Source of the DNA: JAZQLP01 sp045629205
GTDB taxonomy: Bacteria; Bacillota; Clostridia; Oscillospirales; UBA644
Length of the DNA stretch: 15,375 nucleotides
Direction of reading: 5' to 3'
NCBI GenBank assembly: GCA_045629205.1
Contig: JAZQQT010000038.1
Span: forward strand, 1 to 15,375
Positions 1-6,914 of the stretch are shown here, one piece after another (the first letter of the stretch is position 1; every line of letters begins with the position of its first letter). The translations under genes were made by a program, and so were the position numbers. Below the pieces are notes generated by a model. The model worked only from the letters and a program-made list of their open reading frames with translations, had not been told where the DNA came from and ran no database searches.

Positions 1-79
1 TTACAAGTAATTTTCCGTCTTCAGTAACAATACCGATTGCAATATTAGTTCCACCTAAATCAACACCTATATAATACAT
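1..79 (-). CDS. ROK-family sugar kinase (glucokinase-like), N-terminal fragment
   Basis: Only the first 26 codons lie in the window; the rest runs off the left edge. The visible peptide MYYIGVDLGGTNIAIGIVTE carries the DxGGT phosphate-binding motif (Asp7, Gly9, Gly10, Thr11) that opens the actin-like ATPase fold of ROK kinases and repressors. Starting straight at this motif, without a helix-turn-helix ahead of it, favours a sugar kinase over a ROK repressor. The ATG is preceded by GGAGGGG (84-90 on the plus strand) and a near-perfect promoter. It diverges from the alpha/beta hydrolase at 197. The substrate (glucose, N-acetylmannosamine or other) cannot be told from this piece. Confidence 0.85.
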   Translation of the reverse strand, partial: MYYIGVDLGGTNIAIGIVTEDGKLLV

Positions 80-104
80 ACTACCCCTCCGGATATTTTT
101 TTTA

Positions 105-132
105 ATTATAACATAAAATATAGATTTGTCAA
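105..132 (-). promoter_or_regulatory. Sigma-A promoter of the ROK kinase gene
   Basis: Read on the minus strand, TTGACA (127-132) is followed after 16 bases by TATAAT (105-110), with TG one base upstream of the -10 (extended -10). The ribosome binding site and start codon of the kinase follow. Its -35 faces the -35 of the divergent hydrolase promoter. Confidence 0.8.
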
Positions 133-143
133 TAAAATAGAGA

Positions 144-172
144 TTGAAAAAGAACCAAAATGATGATATAAT
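144..172 (+). promoter_or_regulatory. Sigma-A promoter of the alpha/beta hydrolase gene
   Basis: TTGAAA (144-149), a 17-base spacer and TATAAT (167-172) with an extended TGA just before the -10. The start codon is at 197, so the leader is short (about 17-18 bases), containing the AAAGGTGG ribosome binding site. Confidence 0.8.
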
Positions 173-196
173 TTTATATAAAGAAAGGTGGTAAAT

Positions 197-916
197 ATGA
201 ATAACATTATTAATTACGAAAACTTACATCAATTTGCTTATTCAAGCGACAAACTAATATCAGGTAATATAAAAGGAATAGTTTTATATTTCGGAGGACT
301 TGGCTCACAGGGAATGTACGGAGAACCTTCCTACGAAGCAGAAAGACTTGCAAAACTCGGGATTGTATATGTAATTCCATATTATAATCCATGGGCATGG
401 ATGAATAAATGCACTATTGAATTCGTTGATAAAATTATTGATATAATAATTGAAAAATACAATCTTTCCGAATTGATTCCTTTAACATACACCGGTGATA
501 GCATGGGAGGACACGGAGCATTAACTTACTCTATGTATGCAAAACGCAAACCAGTCGCATGTATTGCAAACTGTCCCGTTTGCGATTTGGTTTATCATTA
601 TTCAGAAAGGAATGATTTACCGAGAACAATGTTCAGTGCATTCTACAATGAAGAGGGAGACATAAAAGATATTCTGGCTAAATTTTCCCCTATGCACAAC
701 ATCGACAAACTGCCTGATTGCAATTATTATTTTTTCACATGTGAAAATGACGGTTGTGTAAATAAGGAAATGCATTCGGAAAAATTAATTGCAAAAATGA
801 ATGGCAAATACAATGTTACTTACAATATGGTTCCTGACAGAGACCACTGTTGTCTATCATATGATTACAGCAAATTATATCAGGAATATTTAACCAAAGA
901 TATTTTAAAAAAGTAA
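197..916 (+). CDS. Alpha/beta hydrolase, probable cytosolic serine esterase or peptidase
   Basis: A 239-residue protein with no signal peptide. The nucleophile elbow GDSMGG is at residues 100-105 (Ser102). It lies after a strand/turn typical of the alpha/beta hydrolase fold, and an oxyanion-hole-like FGGLGS segment lies near residues 32-37. Candidate acid Asp185 (ENDG) and base His217 (RDHCC) come in the correct order and spacing to complete a Ser-Asp-His triad. It therefore probably cleaves an ester or peptide bond; the substrate is unknown. I chose the ATG at 197 over the upstream in-frame GTG at 188, because that GTG lies inside the ribosome binding site AAAGGTGG (184-191). It is divergent from a ROK kinase and ends just before a bidirectional terminator, so it is a single-gene transcript. 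The protein is unusually rich in Cys towards its C-terminal half. Confidence 0.8.
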   Translation: MNNIINYENLHQFAYSSDKLISGNIKGIVLYFGGLGSQGMYGEPSYEAERLAKLGIVYVIPYYNPWAWMNKCTIEFVDKIIDIIIEKYNLSELIPLTYTGDSMGGHGALTYSMYAKRKPVACIANCPVCDLVYHYSERNDLPRTMFSAFYNEEGDIKDILAKFSPMHNIDKLPDCNYYFFTCENDGCVNKEMHSEKLIAKMNGKYNVTYNMVPDRDHCCLSYDYSKLYQEYLTKDILKK

Positions 917-955
917 AGTAATTCTACTTAAATTACTTTTAAAAACCATTGTGAC

Positions 956-1003
956 AAAAAAACATCCGCCGAGCAGAAACAAACTGTTCGGCGGATGTTT
1001 TTT
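956..1003. terminator. Strong bidirectional rho-independent terminator
   Basis: A 15-bp stem pairs 962-976 with 984-998 (one G-T wobble) around the 7-base loop AAACAAA. It is flanked by seven A on the left (956-962) and six T on the right (998-1003), so it can terminate both the hydrolase gene from the left and the leftward operon ending at 1048 from the right. The GC-rich core (CCGCCGAGCAG) stands out in this AT-rich region. Confidence 0.92.
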
Positions 1004-1047
1004 GTTAACAAAGTAATGTTTATATCAAAAACGAAATGAATAAGCAA

Positions 1048-1587
1048 TCAAGTATTAATTTCACCAAATTCATTCATAAATTCATTGAAAAAATCCGGAT
1101 CCATAAACTGAGATGATAATTCCGAAAAATATTTTGAATAAAAAATTGCTGTAATAATGGTCATCAAAATAGAAATAACACCAATTATGATTGCCGCAAT
1201 TGCAAACCCTTTATTTTTTTGTGATTTTAATCCGATTATACCTGTTATTAACCCGGGAACAGATAAAAACATTCCGCAGCATAACAAGCCTATAATACTT
1301 AAAATCATAGAAACAATTGCAACTGTATCATATGTTGATCTAGAATTATCCTGAGTCACCATAGCTGAAACAGGTATGGTTTGAACGGCAGACTTATCTA
1401 CCTGCATACCGCAGGCAGGGCAAAATTTATCTCCGGAATTTAATTGCTCACCACAATATTTACATTTAATAATTTCTTCAGACAAAGCAACTTTTTGTTT
1501 TTCTTCGGAACTTTCAACCGGCATTCCGCAAGAAGAACAAAATTTTTCGCCATCATTTATCTGAGCGCCGCAATATTTACAATTCAT
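1048..1587 (-). CDS. Double zinc-ribbon membrane protein with DUF4190-like transmembrane domain
   Basis: A 179-residue protein starting with two tandem zinc ribbons: Cys3, Cys6, Cys17, Cys20 and Cys42, Cys45, Cys56, Cys59, each in the pattern CxYCG...FCxxCGM. A polar linker (about 61-86) leads to two hydrophobic segments (about 87-120 and 127-150), the second preceded by KSQKNKG. This layout matches the small DUF4190-type membrane proteins of Firmicutes, whose function is not established. The C-terminus is acidic and rich in Phe. It is the last gene of the leftward carbohydrate operon, beginning 9 bases after the isomerase stop; an AAGAGTG ribosome binding site overlaps that stop. It shows no obvious link to sugar chemistry and may simply be a passenger. 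Transcription ends at the hairpin at 956-1003. Confidence 0.75.
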   Translation of the reverse strand: MNCKYCGAQINDGEKFCSSCGMPVESSEEKQKVALSEEIIKCKYCGEQLNSGDKFCPACGMQVDKSAVQTIPVSAMVTQDNSRSTYDTVAIVSMILSIIGLLCCGMFLSVPGLITGIIGLKSQKNKGFAIAAIIIGVISILMTIITAIFYSKYFSELSSQFMDPDFFNEFMNEFGEINT

Positions 1588-1596
1588 AATACACTC

Positions 1597-2382
1597 TTAA
1601 AAAATAAATTGTTTAATATAATTAATTGAGAATTGAAGACCTTTTTTACCGAGATCCGAATCGCTTGCCCATCTTGCAGAATGAGGTTCAAGAGAAAGAC
1701 CGCCATTATACTCATGTTCATACAACAAAGCAAAAACTTCAGGCCAATTGGTTCTGTCTACACCTGCAGGCGGATCATTAACCCAATGTCCATTATAATT
1801 TGCCGTTCCTTTAACATGGAAATGATATATTCTTTTACCCCATTCACAAATTTCATCGAGGTAATCCTCACCGCGATTAATTGCATGAGAGCAATCGAAT
1901 TTAATACCGAGCTCGGGTAATTCACCCAAAACAAGTTTCCAATCCATTGGCGAATGAATAAAATTCTCCCAGTCACAGTTATAAGCTGCTACTTTAATAC
2001 GACCTTTAGCATAATCAAGAATTTTACCGAAATATTCAACTGCAAAAGCATAGTTTTTAAACAAACTGACTTTATCTGAATAGTTACATCCGCAAACAAA
2101 AACCGGAGAGCCGACTTCGACTGCAGCATCTAACAAAGCATATTGAATTTCCATTTGTTGCATATTAAATTTTGCACCGTCATTAGGCTGAGAATTCCAT
2201 CTGCCAACAGATTGGATAGTAATCCCGGTTCTCTGAATGTTTTCTTTAATTGACGAAACATTTGCAATAAAAGCATTAGCTTCATTGTCGTCATTTCGAC
2301 ATGATTCAATAAATTCAAGCCCCAATGATTTTACATAATCAAAAGAGTTTGCGCCAAATCCGGAAATAATTCCTAATTTCAT
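1597..2382 (-). CDS. Sugar phosphate isomerase/epimerase-like TIM-barrel protein (AP endonuclease 2 superfamily)
   Basis: A 261-residue protein of the xylose-isomerase-like TIM-barrel family. Recognisable metal and substrate positions are Asp163 and His166 (KFDCSHA), His189 (YHFHVKG, with Lys191) and Glu232 (LEPHS). The AYNCDWENF segment at 133-141 occupies the place where relatives often have a YHNHxxEF motif. Thus two usual His positions are replaced by Tyr and Cys, and the metal site may differ from that of a classical epimerase. Relatives isomerise or epimerise keto-sugars, dehydrate inosose, or catalyse beta-elimination from 3-keto-glycosides, usually next to Gfo/Idh oxidoreductases as here. 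I chose ATG 2382, which has GGAGG six to ten bases upstream and gives the usual MKLGIISGF start; the longer reading frame lacks such support. It lies 23 bases downstream of the second serine hydrolase, so is co-transcribed with it. Confidence 0.8.
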   Translation of the reverse strand: MKLGIISGFGANSFDYVKSLGLEFIESCRNDDNEANAFIANVSSIKENIQRTGITIQSVGRWNSQPNDGAKFNMQQMEIQYALLDAAVEVGSPVFVCGCNYSDKVSLFKNYAFAVEYFGKILDYAKGRIKVAAYNCDWENFIHSPMDWKLVLGELPELGIKFDCSHAINRGEDYLDEICEWGKRIYHFHVKGTANYNGHWVNDPPAGVDRTNWPEVFALLYEHEYNGGLSLEPHSARWASDSDLGKKGLQFSINYIKQFIF

Positions 2383-2405
2383 AAAAATATCCTCCAAAAT
2401 ATATT

Positions 2406-3563
2406 CTATTGCTCTGCTTTTTCGATGCAATTAAAAATTGTATCTCTAAGTTCAGGCATTATTTTTCCTTCTTGCGGGTTATCGGTATGCTGAGCATAAT
2501 ATACAGATAATTTACGCGATGTATCAATAAATACGAGTGCACCAAGAGCACCACCCCAACCAAATTCTCCATCCGGGCCGATAAAATCATTTGATTTCCT
2601 CTCATGAAGCCTTGTTCTGACACCAAGTCCATATCCGTATGGTTCAAAATGTGAACCGAATTCATGAAAGCATTTCAGTTGATTTTCATTCAAAACATTT
2701 TGTTTCATAAGCTCTATCGTTTCAGAGTTCAAAATACGATTACCGTTATAAGATATGCCACCCGAAGCAAGAGCGTCTGCAAATTTGATATAATCTTCGG
2801 CGCAGGAAATTATCCCTGCTCCACCGCTGTCATATTCATCAGAAAATATAAACTCATTCTGATGATATGGTATAAATTCGGCGATATGTTTTTCGGAATT
2901 GAACCTATAAACCGACGCTAATCGCGGAATAAAATCAGGATGCATATGATAAGCTGAATGTGTCATTCCCAGAGGAATAAAAATATTATCAGTAACATAT
3001 TGCTCAAAACGTTTTCCGGAAACAGCTTCTACAACAGCCGCCAAAACATCTAAACTAAGTCCATAACGCCATTTTTCACCGGGTATATATTCAAGAGGCT
3101 CTTGAGCAAAATTTTTAATTATTTCAAGCGTTGTTGCTTTCGGATAATCTTTTATAAAACTACGAATATAAACCGAATCCGTATTAAATCCAAATCCACC
3201 CGTAAAGGAAAATACCTGACGAATAGTAATGGGAAAGGGAGAATCAAATATTACACCATGTCCGTCCGCACAAACTTTCACGTTTTTAAATTCGGGTATA
3301 TAATCAGATAATAAGCCATCGAGATCTAACAACCCTTTTTCAACAAGTTGTAAAGCAGCAACGGCCGTAATCGGTTTTGAAACCGAATATAAATAATACA
3401 TTGTATTATTAACGTGCTTTCGTTGAGATGCAATATCAATAAAACCACCTTGACGTCTATATAATTGCTTATGTTCTTGCATTACAATACAATCATACAT
3501 AGGAAAACCATATTCCAATACCGAATCCAAATAGCTATCTAATTCAGAAAAATCTATAATCAT
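2406..3563 (-). CDS. Beta-lactamase-fold serine hydrolase (family VIII carboxylesterase-like), copy B
   Basis: A 385-residue protein without signal peptide, so cytosolic. The catalytic SxxK motif is SVSK (Ser60, Lys63), the second motif is a Tyr167 in WRYGLSLD, and the third is GWGG (335-338) in place of the KTG of true beta-lactamases. These are hallmarks of family VIII esterases and related beta-lactamase-superfamily hydrolases. It probably removes an acyl or ester group from a small substrate; in this locus a decorated sugar is a reasonable guess only. I chose ATG 3563 rather than 3587, because AGGTGA (3569-3574) sits correctly before it and the upstream gene ends at 3568. This leaves a gap of four bases and implies translational coupling. 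It is clearly paralogous to its upstream neighbour (shared YGYGLGVRTR, GEFGWGGAxG and EKGLL blocks). Confidence 0.85.
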   Translation of the reverse strand: MIIDFSELDSYLDSVLEYGFPMYDCIVMQEHKQLYRRQGGFIDIASQRKHVNNTMYYLYSVSKPITAVAALQLVEKGLLDLDGLLSDYIPEFKNVKVCADGHGVIFDSPFPITIRQVFSFTGGFGFNTDSVYIRSFIKDYPKATTLEIIKNFAQEPLEYIPGEKWRYGLSLDVLAAVVEAVSGKRFEQYVTDNIFIPLGMTHSAYHMHPDFIPRLASVYRFNSEKHIAEFIPYHQNEFIFSDEYDSGGAGIISCAEDYIKFADALASGGISYNGNRILNSETIELMKQNVLNENQLKCFHEFGSHFEPYGYGLGVRTRLHERKSNDFIGPDGEFGWGGALGALVFIDTSRKLSVYYAQHTDNPQEGKIMPELRDTIFNCIEKAEQ

Positions 3564-3567
3564 ATAA

Positions 3568-4728
3568 TCACCTATTGTCAGCTTCAAATATTTCTATACA
3601 CTCAAAAAACACATCACGTAATTTTGGTAATGTAATTTCTTCATGATTATTTAACGAATGTTGAGAATACAGCAACGAAAGATTTCTGTTTGGATCGATA
3701 AAAACCAAAGATCCCGATGCTCCGCCCCAACCAAACTCTCCAATCGGACCATGGGTTTCATTATTATTAACCATGCGAGTTCTTACGCCTAAGCCATACC
3801 CATATAATGTATACTGTCCATCTCCGAATCGTCTGAAATAGGATAGAGTATCAGCATCAAGTGCATTTGAACGCATTAATTTGACGGATGACGAAGATAA
3901 TATAACATCACCATTGATCCCTATACCGTTACAAGCCAAGCAATCAGCAAATTTTGCATAATCCCAGGAAGATGAAATCAATCCGCCTCCGCCGCTGCAA
4001 TAATTTTTTCCGAGATCGAATTCAATTTGATTAACAGGAAATAAACATTTATTATCGTCATCAAATTCATACAGCTTTGCCAAGCGTGAAATATCATCAA
4101 TTCTAAATGAAGAATCGTTCATACACAGCGGATCAAAAATAAATTTTTTTACATAATCGGAAAATAACAATCCGCTAACATATTCAATGATTGCAGCAAC
4201 GATATCCATGCTGAAACCGTAACACCATTTTTTACCGGGTATAAATTCAAGAACAGATTTGCCAAAAGCTGAAACGACATTATAAGTTGAAGAATCTCCT
4301 GTTTCACACAGATAATTCTTAATGGTTTTATCCCAATATCCATACCCAACGCCGCTTGTCATTGTTAATAAATCAATGATTTTTATCTGTTGTGGTGAAT
4401 CAACTATTTCCCCATCAATATTGACTTTTTGATTAAAAAATGTAGGAATATATTTATAAACATAATCATCAAGTTTTAACAATCCTTTTTCAGCCAATTG
4501 CAGTGCGGAAACAGCGGTTATTAACTTTGTAAGCGAATAAAAATAATATAAATTATCGTTTGAAATACAGATTTTTTTTTCAATATCGGAAAAACCTTTA
4601 TAATTTCTGTAAATCATTTCATGATTATGCATTACAATACAATCAAAAGAAGGAAAACCATAATCAATAAGAGAATTCAAATAAATATTTAATTTTTCAA
4701 AATCAACATTACTATATTTTGACATCAT
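3568..4728 (-). CDS. Beta-lactamase-fold serine hydrolase (family VIII carboxylesterase-like), copy A
   Basis: A 386-residue cytosolic protein, first gene of the leftward operon. It carries SLTK (Ser65, Lys68) as the SxxK catalytic pair, Tyr170 in WCYGFSMD, and GWGG at 334-337. The paralogue immediately downstream has the same order and spacing, so the pair arose by tandem duplication and then diverged substantially. Two adjacent ATG codons (4728 and 4725) are possible starts; both have only a weak GGA ribosome binding site, and the inferred leader is about 15 bases. A strong promoter lies directly upstream (4750-4778), back to back with that of the Gfo/Idh operon. Esterase/deacylase activity is the likeliest role; true beta-lactamase or penicillin-binding activity is unlikely given the missing KTG and the absence of an export signal. 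Confidence 0.85.
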   Translation of the reverse strand: MMSKYSNVDFEKLNIYLNSLIDYGFPSFDCIVMHNHEMIYRNYKGFSDIEKKICISNDNLYYFYSLTKLITAVSALQLAEKGLLKLDDYVYKYIPTFFNQKVNIDGEIVDSPQQIKIIDLLTMTSGVGYGYWDKTIKNYLCETGDSSTYNVVSAFGKSVLEFIPGKKWCYGFSMDIVAAIIEYVSGLLFSDYVKKFIFDPLCMNDSSFRIDDISRLAKLYEFDDDNKCLFPVNQIEFDLGKNYCSGGGGLISSSWDYAKFADCLACNGIGINGDVILSSSSVKLMRSNALDADTLSYFRRFGDGQYTLYGYGLGVRTRMVNNNETHGPIGEFGWGGASGSLVFIDPNRNLSLLYSQHSLNNHEEITLPKLRDVFFECIEIFEADNR

Positions 4729-4749
4729 GAATATCCAGAAGTTCTTTTT

Positions 4750-4778
4750 ATATTATCATAAAATAGTGAATATGTCAA
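4750..4778 (-). promoter_or_regulatory. Sigma-A promoter of the leftward serine hydrolase operon
   Basis: On the minus strand: TTGACA (4773-4778), a 17-base spacer, and TAATAT (4750-4755) with an extended TGA immediately before it. Start of transcription would be near 4743, leaving a leader of only about 15 bases before ATG 4728. Confidence 0.75.
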
Positions 4779-4796
4779 TAATAATGTATATTGACA
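4773..4796. promoter_or_regulatory. Inverted repeat joining the two divergent -35 boxes (possible operator)
   Basis: The arms TGTCAATA (4773-4780) and TATTGACA (4789-4796) are perfect inverted repeats around 8 bases. They contain the -35 hexamers of both divergent promoters, so a protein bound here would cover both. Part of the symmetry follows simply from two TTGACA boxes facing each other; the extra TA on each arm is the only bit beyond that. Confidence 0.4.
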
Positions 4797-4818
4797 AACA
4801 AATAATTATTGATATAAT
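4791..4818 (+). promoter_or_regulatory. Sigma-A promoter of the rightward Gfo/Idh operon
   Basis: Consensus TTGACA (4791-4796), a 16-base spacer and consensus TATAAT (4813-4818). The ribosome binding site AAGGAG (4829-4834) follows. Confidence 0.85.
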
Positions 4819-4844
4819 AAAAAAAGAAAAGGAGAATGATTGCA

Positions 4845-6092
4845 ATGAGTAAAGTAAGAATCGGTGTTGTCGGTATGGGACGAGGAATGGATATGATGGA
4901 ATATTGCAGAAATGCAAATAATGCAGAACTCGTTGCCATATGTGACAAATGGAAAGCAGGGCTTAATGATTTAAAAAAATTATATAATGATGATAATATC
5001 ACCTATTATTATGATTTTGACGAGTTCTTGAATCATGATATGGATGCAGTTATACTTGCAAACTACGCAACAGAACATGCACCTTTTGCAGTTAAAGCCT
5101 TAAAAAAAGGGTTTCATGTTTTCAGTGAAGTTCTTCCCTGCCAAACAATCAAGCAAGGAATCGAATTAATTGAAGCTGTTGAAGAAACCGGTAAAATATA
5201 TACATATGCAGAAAATTATTGTTTTATGGCCGGTCCGCATAAGATGCGCGATTTATATAAAAAAGGTGAAATCGGAGAGTTTGAATATGCTGAAGGCGAG
5301 TATGTTCACAACTGTGAATCTATTTGGCCTGATATTACTTACGGTGATCCTGACCATTGGCGCAATAACACTTACTCAACATATTATTGCACTCATTCGG
5401 TAGGACCTATCATTCATATTACAGGATTAAGACCCGTATCAGTCATTGGGTTTGAAGGTCACAACAATGAAAGACAACTAAGAGTTGGTCAAAAAAGCGG
5501 AGCATTTGCTATCGAAATGGTTCAATTTGAAAATGGCGGCATAGCAAAAAGTATACATGGCGGTCTATATCAAAATTCAATTTGGTATACACTCTATGGT
5601 TCAAAAGGGCGAATGGAAACTGCCAGAGAAGATGCTCATGCAGGTGACACAACGAAACTTTATATGTTGAATGATGAATACTCCGGACAATACAGACCGG
5701 AAGAAGAATCATATAGTGTATTTGATTTAAATTCCGAAGAATGCGCAGAATACGGTCACGGCGGATCTGATTACCACTGCATTAATAATTTCTGCGAAAA
5801 AATACTCGGAAATTCCGATGCAGACTGTATTGATGTTTATGAAGCAATGGATATGGGACTTGTCGGAATTTGCGCATATAAGTCAATTTTAGCAGGTAAT
5901 AAGTCAATTGAAATTCCGAATCTTCGTGATCCGGAAATACGAGCACAATACAGAAATGATACGTTTGCCTGTGATAAAAAAGTTGCCGGAGATATGTATG
6001 TCCCGCCAATTTCAACAGGTGAACAAAATATACCCGCTGAAGTATATCAACGAATAAAAAACGAATGGCTAAAAAATCATCCTGATAAATAA
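4845..6092 (+). CDS. Gfo/Idh/MocA-family oxidoreductase with EVLP in place of EKP
   Basis: A 415-residue NAD(P)-dependent oxidoreductase. The N-terminal Rossmann fold shows GVVGMGRGM (residues 7-15) as the dinucleotide loop; the C-terminal alpha/beta domain follows from about residue 125. The motif normally EKP, holding the catalytic lysine, reads SEVLP (94-98), so the lysine is missing. YAENYCF (121-127), GEYVHN and THSVGP (183-188, His184) follow, resembling the EVP/ENxCY clade that includes GH109-type redox glycosidases. It might therefore oxidise a glycoside, or cleave it by a redox elimination mechanism, rather than act as a plain sugar dehydrogenase; this is inference. The ATG at 4845 lies 10 bases after GGAG, while the upstream ATG at 4836 is only one base after it and is rejected. 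It is the first gene of the rightward operon. Confidence 0.85.
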   Translation: MSKVRIGVVGMGRGMDMMEYCRNANNAELVAICDKWKAGLNDLKKLYNDDNITYYYDFDEFLNHDMDAVILANYATEHAPFAVKALKKGFHVFSEVLPCQTIKQGIELIEAVEETGKIYTYAENYCFMAGPHKMRDLYKKGEIGEFEYAEGEYVHNCESIWPDITYGDPDHWRNNTYSTYYCTHSVGPIIHITGLRPVSVIGFEGHNNERQLRVGQKSGAFAIEMVQFENGGIAKSIHGGLYQNSIWYTLYGSKGRMETAREDAHAGDTTKLYMLNDEYSGQYRPEEESYSVFDLNSEECAEYGHGGSDYHCINNFCEKILGNSDADCIDVYEAMDMGLVGICAYKSILAGNKSIEIPNLRDPEIRAQYRNDTFACDKKVAGDMYVPPISTGEQNIPAEVYQRIKNEWLKNHPDK

Positions 6093-6094
6093 TT

Positions 6095-6898
6095 ATGTCA
6101 ATAGAAATAATAAATACACATGTTCATATATTTCCCAATAAAATTGCCGAGAAAGCAACGACATCCATCGGATGCTTTTACGGACTCCGAATGGAAACTG
6201 TAGGAACGGTTGACAATCTTTTAAATGAAATAAAAGAAAATAATGTAAAGCACTGTTTTATATTAAGTACAGCAACTACCCCGGGACAAGTAAGGGAAAT
6301 AAACAATTTCCAAATTAATATTTTAAAAGAATACGGCAATGAATTATTTACAGCTTTCGGAACTGTTCATCCGGACATGAATGACCCAATTGACGAAATA
6401 GATTATATGCGTCAAAACGGAATAACAGGCATAAAATTTCATCATGATTTTCAAAAAATAGCAGCTGACGACAAAAGAATGTTCCCTATTTATGAAAAAG
6501 CACAATATGAAAAAATTCCGATAATAGTTCATGCCGGAGATTCTCGTTATTCATATTCTAATCCGCTGCAGCTAAAAAATGTTTATGATAACTTTCATAA
6601 TTTATTTTTTATTGCAGCACATTTCGGTGGATATAGTTTATGGGATGATGATATCAATTTACTTAAAGAAACAAATTTTTATTTTGATACATCATCCTCT
6701 CTCTTTTCATTAAATTCACAAAGAGCATATCAAATTATTAATTCATTCGGAGCAGAGCGTTTTTTCTTTGGGACAGACTTTCCTATGTGGAGTTTTAAAG
6801 GAGAATTAAACAGATTCTTAAAATTGACTTTGACAGATGAACAACAAGAAATGATTATGCAAAAAAATGCAGAAAATTTTTTAAAGAATATAAAATAA
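6095..6898 (+). CDS. Amidohydrolase-family metal-dependent hydrolase (Amidohydro_2, PF04909-like)
   Basis: A 267-residue TIM-barrel hydrolase. Metal ligands appear in the expected order: His9 and His11 (NTHVHIFP), His146 (VHAGD), His176 (AAHFGG) and Asp228 (GTDFP). GIKFHHDF (112-119, Lys114) ends an inner barrel strand. The family hydrolyses or decarboxylates cyclic and carboxylated substrates, including sugar lactones. Lying between two sugar oxidoreductases, a lactonase for the product of C1 oxidation is an attractive but unproven role. It starts two bases after the previous stop with no clear Shine-Dalgarno sequence, so translation probably depends on ribosomes finishing the upstream gene. 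There is no signal peptide. Confidence 0.83.
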   Translation: MSIEIINTHVHIFPNKIAEKATTSIGCFYGLRMETVGTVDNLLNEIKENNVKHCFILSTATTPGQVREINNFQINILKEYGNELFTAFGTVHPDMNDPIDEIDYMRQNGITGIKFHHDFQKIAADDKRMFPIYEKAQYEKIPIIVHAGDSRYSYSNPLQLKNVYDNFHNLFFIAAHFGGYSLWDDDINLLKETNFYFDTSSSLFSLNSQRAYQIINSFGAERFFFGTDFPMWSFKGELNRFLKLTLTDEQQEMIMQKNAENFLKNIK

Positions 6899-6914
6899 TT
6901 TACAGGAGACCATT

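Noticed and set aside
1633..1920. Plus-strand 95-codon frame inside the isomerase gene
   Set aside because: Antisense to a well-supported gene, with Cys/Arg-rich composition typical of a shadow frame and no start signals.
2406..4728. Beta-lactamase resistance genes
   Set aside because: KTG is replaced by GWGG and there is no signal peptide, so an esterase-type function is far likelier.
4775..5002. Minus-strand reading frame with hydrophobic residues across the divergent promoter region
   Set aside because: It overlaps both the promoters and the start of the Gfo/Idh gene in antisense and has no ribosome binding site; a shadow of real coding sequence.
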